From positions 1 to 18,969 of the forward strand of contig JAAMPI010001140.1 of NCBI GenBank assembly GCA_013054445.1: 18,969 nucleotides of DNA. The letters run 5' to 3'. Every line of letters begins with the position of its first letter. Position 1 is the first letter of the stretch. A model generated the notes under the pieces. It had not been told where the DNA came from. It was given only the letters and a program-made list of their open reading frames with translations, and ran no database searches. This document shows positions 1 to 7,107 of the stretch, one piece after another. The position numbers and the translations under genes were made by a program. Source of the stretch: Cudoniella acicularis. Its lineage: Eukaryota; Ascomycota; Leotiomycetes; Helotiales; Helotiaceae.

Positions 1-480
1 AAGTTATTAATATAAAAGGACAAGAATAAAGGGAGTAAACCGTATCCCTAAATAGCGGTATAAACATAAATTACAGGTATATCTTATCGCTGACTTGATC
101 TTGTTTCCTTGTTATCCTCTTTCCTTAAGGGAGAAGAAAGGGTATAAATATACTTATAGGTAGCCCGGAGCGGGAAAACTAATCCTCCGAGAGTTACAGC
201 TTTCCCTACTATATTAATATATTCAGTTTTATTATTAATATATTCAGTTTTATTATTAATATATTCAGTTTTATTATTAATATAATAATTTTTATTAACT
301 TTAAATTTATTTTTAATAATGATATATCTATCTATATTAAAAAGCGAAACGCAATTAATAAAGTAAGAAGTTAGAAACAAAGCTAAAGTTTAAGATTTTA
401 AGTTGATTTTTTGTCTATCAAACTAGTAGTACGCGTCCTGAAAAATAGCATCCCTGTCCTCAAAGAAGCCCCTAAAATCC
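1..480. other. AT-rich gene-free repeat DNA
   Basis: Low-complexity, AT-rich sequence with no credible gene. A frame on the minus strand is open across 84-380, but it is generated by the 21-bp tandem repeat it contains and has no recognisable domain. A short patch of normal composition (about 161-205) interrupts the AT-rich DNA. The composition resembles RIP-mutated repeat DNA of Pezizomycotina; I see no transposase or LTR terminus here. The change to normal composition falls just before the downstream end of the secreted-protein gene at 534. Confidence 0.6.
213..285. repeat. 21-bp tandem repeat, about 3.4 copies
   Basis: The unit ATTAATATATTCAGTTTTATT recurs from 213 without mismatch for three copies and then decays. 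Because the unit is 21 bp it keeps frame, and on the minus strand it spells a seven-residue repeat (NNKTEYI). That is best read as a by-product of a minisatellite in AT-rich DNA rather than as a protein repeat. Confidence 0.85.
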
Positions 481-533
481 CTCAAGGTCGTCGAACCAGC
501 TATGATAACATCTCGCTGAATGTGGCGAACAGC

Positions 534-1398
534 TCAAGGCCCTGAGCATGGTCCCTCACCAAACACATTCCCAGACACAAAATCAAAACTTGCCTGTCCA
601 TATGGGCATTCCGAATTATTGGGGTTTGTAATCGGACCATTGTTATAGACCGTAAGTGCGCATTGACCATCGAAGGACTCGAAAAATAAACACCCTTCCG
701 TCGTGAAGCATCTAGCGCAACAGGTTTGAGGAGTTGCTGCAAAGGTCGAGCCATCGGATTTTGTTCCAGGCGGGGGACCATAATCACCACTGTTGTATAG
801 CAGGCCGTAATTGTTGCTTGGTGAACAGGCTAGAAATATCGGTGTCAGTCATATTACATGTTTCAAGGTTCTTGGAGGAAGAGGTCAATCTTACCCACGA
901 TAGTTGTTGTCGTGGTTACCGCTGATGCCGTCACAGTTGCAACAGATGCAGTAATCGTTGTTTGCGTAATTCCAAGACAGGAGCAAGCAGAAGAATATCG
1001 TACGCTTCCGCTGCAAGGTGAGGCGTAAGCAGGAATGGTGCGTGAACTAGTAGCTCTCTTAGCGAGAAACTGTTCCTGATGAATGGCGTCAGGATTCGTA
1101 TCTCGCTTCACTTTTGCTTGCCCGTAGATGGAGTAAGTCGTGACAATGACTGTTGGCGTAATTGTGGTCGAGCTAAAAGCATAGTTAGCCTGGAAAAGTG
1201 GCAAATTGAAGAGAATATGCACATTAAGACAGTCGTGGGTGCTAAGAAACTGGAACAGTCTGATGATCGCATCGATAGACTTGATGTCTTAGACACAGCC
1301 CTGTAGCAATTGTCTTGATTGCAGCCAGCTCTGTTATCGAGAACTGCTGCGAACGCGGCATTTATTGCCAGGGAGAAAATTGACCATGATATTTTCAT
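534..1398 (-). CDS. Secreted cysteine/threonine-rich protein with apple (PAN)-like C-terminus
   Basis: Three exons (1398-1231, 1189-895, 829-534) give 252 aa. The ATG at 1398 begins a clear signal peptide (MKISWSIFSLAINAAFA, likely cleaved near residue 17). Next comes a short Cys module with the CNQDNC and SSDCSSF motifs (residues 26-53) that I recall from fungal secreted proteins, then a second Cys cluster (SPCSGS...SSACSCLG, about 113-128), a Thr/Ser-rich linker (about 130-154), and a C-terminal domain (156-252) with TCCARCFTTEGC and a later GQCALTVY, resembling apple/PAN folds. Two KR dipeptides in the middle could be Kex2 sites. Intron 2 (894-830, 65 nt) is canonical: GTAAGA, CTGAC branch, CTAG. 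Intron 1 (1230-1190, 41 nt) has a weak GTCTTA donor but is the only GT-AG choice that joins the frames. The product is probably extracellular or in the cell wall; its function is unknown. The family-level call is good, the exact N-terminal join less so. Confidence 0.8.
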
Positions 1399-2481
1399 TT
1401 TCAAAGAATCAAACTCAAGAAGCACGGCGATTGATCGAGAACTACACTAATGGTTCATGTAGAGGAAAGGTAAAGCGAGAGAAATGAAACCAAAGGGGAA
1501 AACTGGCTATTAATAAGGCAGAGCAGATGACTGTGCTGTCGACTTTGTGATTCAGGCTTGAACTTCCCGTGTGCTGAATTTGCCAGCAATTGCCGAACGT
1601 GCATTTGGTCTGCCAAATAACATTGAGTTAATTCAGCCACGGTGCATCATTAGAAAAGCGTGAAGCATAAATTAGACGAAAATGGCACGGACGGGAGGCT
1701 TGGGGCTGGTTTGGATTTCAATCGGGGGTGTGGCGGACGCCCATTTCCTTTCCTGCAAGCACGTAAAAATTGAAAATACTTAGAGACGGGATGAAAGAAG
1801 CCACTTTCAATAGTTTCTGCAGCAACAGAGACGTTGTGGAACTGATACACAAGATATTGTCAAATCGACATGCGAACGTGCACCAATTAGTTTGGCAAAT
1901 AAAGATCGTGTTTTTCCAATGACACGACGTATAGTTAACGATCGCGGGCTTCGGTCGCGATCGGCAGGGGCTCGCTTATTAAGCGTGAATTCAGGGGTTT
2001 CTTCCATTTACAACCTTATCACTTGGTGTATCCTTCTTCTCACGCTCCCCTGTTGTGAAATGGTTCTTTTTTAGGGTTGCAGCAGAGGCCGGGACGAAGA
2101 ATAATGTTTGGTTGGTGGCGTCGGAGGTAGCGGAGAAGTATGGGCAAGAGGTCAATGAAGTTCTGAAGGCTGTCACGACCCACGTGATGAGTCATGTGAT
2201 GGATCGGTTGGTCTGGGGATTTCGGCTGGCTAGGCCGATCCATAGATCCATAAATCCATACCACCACCTATATATCCATATAGTTTCCTTTATAGGAGCT
2301 TTGTGCTCAACTTTAATACATAACTTCTATACAAGATTTACTTGACACTTCAATTGACGATTAAAACCAACGACCACGTGATATCGATGTACCACGTGAT
2401 AACGGGACGTTACAAAGACGACATTGATAACCTTATAGATTCTGATAAATAGCTTACCTCATAATATCTCGTCAAAAGCAA
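1399..2481. other. Gene-free interval upstream of the secreted-protein gene
   Basis: About 1.08 kb of near-normal composition with no gene I can support. It holds the presumed promoter of the minus-strand gene ending at 534; I see no convincing TATA box. Open frames here are short, overlapping and lack domains. An exon-like open stretch at about 2074-2240 (+) and a duplicated CACGTGATA motif near 2374-2402 are listed separately as findings. Confidence 0.5.
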
Positions 2482-2486
2482 CAGAG
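2482..2486. repeat. Target-site duplication CAGAG (left)
   Basis: CAGAG lies immediately before the LTR and is repeated exactly at 2751-2755 immediately after it. A 5-bp duplication is the usual signature of retroviral-type integrase. Confidence 0.85.
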
Positions 2487-2750
2487 TGTCACAGATCTAG
2501 TGCAACGCACAGCCCTGTGACTAGGGAGCTTTAGATGGTGTGGCGCTATATGCGACAGTGGCTCTGACACGTTCCCCTAACCCCTTATCACGTGTCCTCG
2601 CTTAGCAGAACTCACCTCCTGTATATATAGGCCCCTCCAAGGCCACCTTTTCCTTCTCTCCCTAGCTTAGTTTCTTCGTAATACAGCATCTTCTTGCAAA
2701 CACGTCCCCACGTGACGTCAGGGCCCTAGTGCCTTTGCAGAGCTGTAACA
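2487..2750 (+). mobile_element. Solo LTR of an LTR retrotransposon
   Basis: A 264-bp unit begins TGTCACAG and ends CTGTAACA, so the termini are imperfect inverted repeats of TG..CA type. It is bounded by a perfect CAGAG duplication and has no internal retrotransposon domain on either side, so it is a solo LTR left by recombination between two LTRs. It carries a TATA box (TATATATA, about 2622-2629), E-box motifs (CACGTG near 2590 and 2709), a CRE-like TGACGTCA (2713-2720) and GGGCCC (2721-2726). An inverted relative lies at 18683-18969. Ty3/gypsy or Ty1/copia membership cannot be decided without the pol region. Confidence 0.88.
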
Positions 2751-2755
2751 CAGAG
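2751..2755. repeat. Target-site duplication CAGAG (right)
   Basis: Exact copy of 2482-2486 on the far side of the LTR. Confidence 0.85.
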
Positions 2756-2915
2756 GATACCTGCACAGCATCTTCTACCTTCTTTAGCCCTTAGTCGCTC
2801 GTCCACGATTTAATCTGACAATTTTCGAATCAGAAAATCCACTGCGTTTAAAATCCTTTGTTTAACTTCTTCGACCTCGTCAGTGTGCTCAAGAAATAAT
2901 CAAGTATTTAGATTA

Positions 2916-2957
2916 CTAATCTAATCTAATCAGTAATCAGTGATTAGATTAGATTAG
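2916..2957. repeat. Perfect 17-bp inverted repeat built of CTAAT/ATTAG units
   Basis: The left arm (2916-2932, CTAATCTAATCTAATCA) is the exact reverse complement of the right arm (2941-2957), with an 8-nt spacer GTAATCAG. The arms are three pentamer repeats each, and diverged GATTA-type copies continue to about 3015. It sits at the left edge of the AT-rich block, so it may be a transposon terminus or an expanded microsatellite able to form a cruciform. Confidence 0.85.
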
Positions 2958-3600
2958 AGGTCTCTATAGAAGGCTTAATTAGATTAGAATAGTAATCTGA
3001 TTAGTATTCTGATTAGTTATACTAAAAATAGATTTTAGAGAAAATAATTAGACTTTTATAGTTTATTAAATAACTATTAACTATTTATAAAAGATATAAA
3101 TAACTCTAATAGATATAAGCTAAAAGTATTATCTTCTTCTAAAATACTTTTTTTTTAACTAAACCTCTTTATATTCTTCTTTATTATTAAATACCCTTAA
3201 CTTTTAAGATATATAATCTTTTTAAAACTCTGTTTACTAAGTTTATTCCTTATTTTAGATATAATAAGTGACACTTAAGAGAAGTATCTCTTACTAGTAG
3301 CTAAAAAAGTAGAGATATATAGATATTTTCTAATAATTAAAGCTAAGATAGAATAATTAAATATTATTAATCTATTTCTAAATATATAAGATATAATTAA
3401 GCATTTTAAAAAGAATATAGTATTAAATTATTATAGCTTTTTTAAATAATAAATAGAAGTCTTTAAAGAGTAACTCTCTTATTTATATTAAATTAAATTA
3501 TTCTAAAAGTTTCTAGATTATTTCTTAAAATATAAGAAAAGAATGATTAATAAGTATAGTTAATAATTAAAGGTTTATTTTTAAGTATTTTATTTCTATT
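2958..3600. mobile_element. Strongly AT-rich, RIP-like relic DNA
   Basis: About 640 bp made almost entirely of A and T with hardly any CpA or CpG left and stops in all frames. No domain can be read. It directly precedes the recognisable transposase tail at 3613 and could be the more heavily mutated 5' part of the same element, but I cannot prove continuity. Confidence 0.5.
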
Positions 3601-3612
3601 AATAATACTAAG

Positions 3613-4044
3613 GAACCGACTTTAAACGACCTAATTAAAGAAGCTAGACTTATCTAGAGTGAGAATATATCTTTAGAACCCTAGGAAACCCCTCGAGTAG
3701 CACGGGATATACGAAGACAGGCTAAGACGATTACCCGATTAGGCGAGTCTGATCTTCTAACTCGTCGTCTATTCTTTAGGAAGGTCGTAAAAGGATTCGA
3801 GGAAAAGGACTATGCTTTAACACAGGCAGAGCTTCGAATTTAGCAGTTAGAAGCTCGGGTTGAGCAGTTAGAGCCTAGGAAAAGACGGAAGGTTCAGACT
3901 AGTCTAAATTCGAAGTTTGCGGATATTCGGGCTATTAAAAAAGCTTAGATTAAGGCATGGAACCGCGAAATTAGTGAGGAGGACTCTGATTCGTCTAAAG
4001 AATCTACTGCTACGAGCGATTATATAGAAGTTCAAGATTTGTAG
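3613..4044 (+). pseudogene. Pogo/Fot1-type DDE transposase, C-terminal relic
   Basis: A single frame of 144 codons reads as the C-terminal tail of fungal pogo/Fot1 (DDE_1 superfamily) transposases. It has the TPRVARDIRRQAKTI segment, LLTRRLFFRKVVKGFEEKDY, a coiled coil (LTQAELRI, QLEARVEQLE), the basic patch PRKRRKV, then SKFADIRAIKKA and an acidic tail. The catalytic DDE core and N-terminal DNA-binding region are missing or unreadable. Four in-frame TAG codons (3655-3657, 3682-3684, 3841-3843, 3946-3948) break it. Each fits CAG to TAG or TGG to TAG, that is C to T at CpA on one strand, the RIP preference. The natural stop appears to be TAG at 4042-4044. The family call rests on motif memory of the tail, not on a catalytic domain. 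Confidence 0.75.
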
Positions 4045-4060
4045 ATTTAATAGGGTTAGA

Positions 4061-4112
4061 AGGGGGTGGTCTAGAATTAAGCGAGGTGGTCCAAATAGGG
4101 GGGGGACTTATC
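4061..4112. repeat. Putative transposon 3' end with subterminal direct repeats
   Basis: Just after the transposase stop, GTGGTCTAGAA (4066-4076) and GTGGTCCAAAT (4086-4096) form two imperfect direct repeats 20 bp apart, followed by a run of eight G and ACTTATC. This is where the terminal region of the DNA transposon is expected. A similar string occurs at 5691-5723. No matching opposite terminus was found, so the element end is inferred. Confidence 0.4.
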
Positions 4113-4119
4113 ATAATCA

Positions 4120-5070
4120 CTGACCTGTTTTCAAAGCTTCACTCCTCTAACTGTGCAAATGATCTGCCCCACAGAACACCAGCCTCAGAATCTCGACGAC
4201 TACGCCTCTGCCATTGTTACTGTCATCACCACCTCCTCAAGTATCCCATACCCGCTTGCTCGATGCCTTCCGGTTCATGCTTCGCATAGCCAATAAGCTA
4301 TTAACCTGCAACCCACTCCTCCAAGGAGTAAGTTATGCCCAATGGCTCCAACTCTCCCACACGGATGATGGGGAACTCAATCTTATCCGGTACTATGAGG
4401 CGACTATAAGCGACACACAACTCAACCCCGAAAGAAAGGAGGATATAAGACTAGAGAGCAGTTCCTGAAAAGAAACAAGGAGGGAAGAGAGGAACCCGGC
4501 ACAATTACCGCACTCCAGGTGACAATGTTTTGTCCGGGAGTGACTTGGCCCAAAGGCTTTATTCTTTGTGGTCTACAAACTGGTCTTTCAGAGGCCAATT
4601 GCTTATTGGTTCGCGGCCGTCCTGATACCAACAAACTTTATTTCCCCAAACTGTGCGGCGCATGCATGACTCTTACAAAACGCCTTAGTAATTAGGCGTT
4701 AAAGAGTAGGGTCGATGCTCATAGAAACCCCTTGTGCTCCGCGAATAAGAGCTGACCTAGTTTAGAACTACAACGAGGTTACATGCGTAAGCATTCATCA
4801 AATTCTGCTATCTCCAAGGCCCGAACTTCGAAGAAGCCAGGGTCGAAAATATCTGACAACACCATGATGCTACCCGCCCTCAACAACCTACAACCACCGC
4901 TCATTGGCGCTGAGTCACTCTGGAATGACGTCTTGAATGCCTTCAAGCTTGTAACACAAAACACGATTACGACTAACATCTATTTCGTTGATACAAAGTT
5001 CGTAGTTACTAGTAAGCCTAAGTGTTTCCGGACAGTCATATTCCGCCGTCATATTTTAATCTTTAACTTG
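4120..5070. other. Gene-free interval of normal composition, possible coding relic
   Basis: No gene can be assigned. On the plus strand a frame open at 4214-4468 contains well-formed peptide stretches (for example YAQWLQLSHTDDGELNLIRYY), preceded in another frame by a stretch around 4159-4245 (PQNLDDYASAIVTVITTSSS). Together they look like a frameshifted remnant of a protein gene, but I do not recognise the family. A second plus-strand frame (4783-5073) has no domain. Neither has splice sites or a promoter that would support a working gene. Confidence 0.35.
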
Positions 5071-5116
5071 TGACAATTCATCAATCATAAAATATAAAAT
5101 TTCCTTCCTATTTCGG

Positions 5117-5277
5117 AGTACTTCTACTTATACAAATACCTCTGCTTATATAAATCAACAGCTTTCTCTCTAACTAAAAGTATTTTTCTCTTTGTCTGGG
5201 TGCTTCTCCTCGTGTGAGTGCTTCTTCTCTTTTTGTATGAGTACGTCTCCTTTTATAAGTATCTCTTACTAGATCCT
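5117..5277. repeat. Degenerate tandem repeat of about 20 bp
   Basis: About eight imperfect units of the form AGTACTTCTCCTTTATA(TG) follow one another, for example AGTACTTCTACTTATACAA, AATACCTCTGCTTATATAA, GGGTGCTTCTCCTCGTGTG and AGTACGTCTCCTTTTATA. Unit length drifts between 18 and 23 bp, so no reading frame is kept. It lies at the start of an AT-rich relic region. Confidence 0.55.
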
Positions 5278-6180
5278 AGCGCCTTTCTTAGACATAAACC
5301 CTGACGGCCAAATATAACTGTCCCGAGATGGCTAGGTGGTTAGTACGATTTTATTTTATCACTTACTTAGCTTCACCTGTAACATAGTAAGTAGTGAAGG
5401 GAAAAAATATATACTTATCCTAAAAACAAGTTCGCTATCAAAAAAGAGGTAGTTCGTTAAAGTTCAGAACTCTCCTCGCTATAAATTAGCACAAGCCGCC
5501 TGATCGTACTTATATATTAAAATCGAGGATTTCTTCTCCGTATAGTTCTATAGGAACAATATTAATGTCTAGTATTATCAAGCGCGACACAGCCTAATTC
5601 TATTTGTGCCACTTATCTATTAACAAAGCAGCGAATTTATTTAGAGGGTTCTAAATTAAAAAGGGGTAGTCGGCACTGAGCTCGTAATACAAAGCGAGAT
5701 GCGATTAGGGGGGGATACTTGTCGAGCACTTATTTATATCTTACTTACTTATCACAGAGACGTATAGTACTACGCAACTGCTGCTAACCGATTTCTAAAA
5801 CCCTACTAAAAACAGCTATTTTTTACCTTTTAGAAGAGTATATAAATATATAACTATAACTGTTACAAATCTTATATTTAATAATAAGATACTTTAGAAG
5901 GTATACTTTTATTATATCCTAATTTCTAAATATAAAATCCTAAAATGCTCTTACAAAATTTCTTTGAAATTAGAGTATGGTTTTTTTCACGACCTTTAGC
6001 CCTTTTTATATATAGATTTGGGTTTTCACGACTTTAGTCTAATAAACTACCTTAGAACATAAGCGTATTTTATTTTATTAATTGCCTAAGTACGTAGTAT
6101 TGTTTATTATATTAAAATAACAAATACTTATGTATATTATCTATTTATTATAGTGTGCGTGTGTGATTTAAATTAGTATA
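5278..6180. other. AT-rich relic DNA without a readable gene
   Basis: Mostly AT-rich sequence with stops in every frame. It contains a G-rich string (5691-5723) resembling the putative transposon end at 4078-4112, which suggests remains of a second related element. Otherwise I see no domain, RNA gene or terminal repeat. Confidence 0.45.
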
Positions 6181-6900
6181 AGGAACGCGTAAAAACGCGC
6201 TTTAAAGTGGATTCGGTTAACAGCAGTTGCGCGTCACTGTACGTGTAGAGAACGATTTGGCTGCGTAGCATGCGCTTTGTTACGCAATTGGTGTCGAGCT
6301 GCTTCCGACTACGTGTGAGCAATACGAGGAGATAGGAGACCGTGTAACGAAATTTTATAGATTTAATACTAACGCGGATTATAGGCTATACAAAGGACAA
6401 ACGTCAATATCGTTAAATTGATTGAATAGGGACAAAGTGACAGTAAGGAAAAGGTTTAGACCTTCCGTAATATAGTAGAGCTACAAGCCTACACCAAGAA
6501 GACAGGCAATATATTTCGTAACACGTTCGGCTAAGAAGGCGGTAATGTTGCCTTAAGACACCTGCTTCGGAAGATCTTTCGAGACGGCTTATGAAAAGGT
6601 AAACGCTATCGTCTATATCGTGATCGACATAATGTCGTTGCTTCGAGACGTTGGCGCTGATCTGGTGTTCGCTCGCTGTCGGTCAAGGGCGCACAGTACA
6701 GTTTAGCCACGCGTCAGCCACAGTCCTGAACAGCCACAAGCTTAGCAAACATAAGTGAAATTACATTACAATTATGATAGGACGTGCGGACACTAACCAA
6801 AAATCGTTGGTCGCTTTGATTAGAGGTACCAACCCGTGTGGCGAGTAGCCACAAGGCTGACGACGATTTCCTAGTATAGTAGTAAGGCCTTAAAGCTCGG
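6181..6900. other. GC-normal block inside AT-rich DNA, unassigned
   Basis: Base composition returns to near normal for about 700 bp and then falls again until the gene that ends at 7108. Short open pieces exist on both strands (for example about 6585-6705 on the plus strand) but each is broken by stops, and none has a motif I know. Small perfect hairpins occur, such as TGTGGC-GAGTA-GCCACA near 6837-6853. The stops and AT-rich surroundings suggest a transposon relic of unknown type. Confidence 0.35.
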
Positions 6901-7107
6901 ATAGGACCCTTTTATAAATATTAGGAATAATAAGAGCTTAATAATAAAGCTATAATAAAGGAATTTATAGAAAGACTACTAAAAGACTTAAATCGCAACT
7001 CGTGTAAAATACAATCACACTCGTGACTGTGACTTCTCCGCTCCAACAGTCAAGAGCTTGCAGGGAATAGGGTATCGCACGTGATTCATAAATAATTTCA
7101 TGACACA

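Noticed and set aside
84..380. 98-codon minus-strand frame with seven-residue repeats
   Set aside because: It is produced by a 21-bp AT-rich minisatellite and has no other protein feature.
2683..2777. ACAGCATCTTCT occurring inside the LTR (2683) and again after it (2766)
   Set aside because: A 12-bp pyrimidine-rich match lying outside the LTR borders fixed by the CAGAG duplication; likely chance.
5318..5352. tRNA-like A-box (ATGGCTAGGTGGTTAGTACG), possible tRNA or tRNA-derived SINE
   Set aside because: The spacing inside the A-box is off and no B-box (GGTTCGANTCC) or acceptor stem is found downstream.
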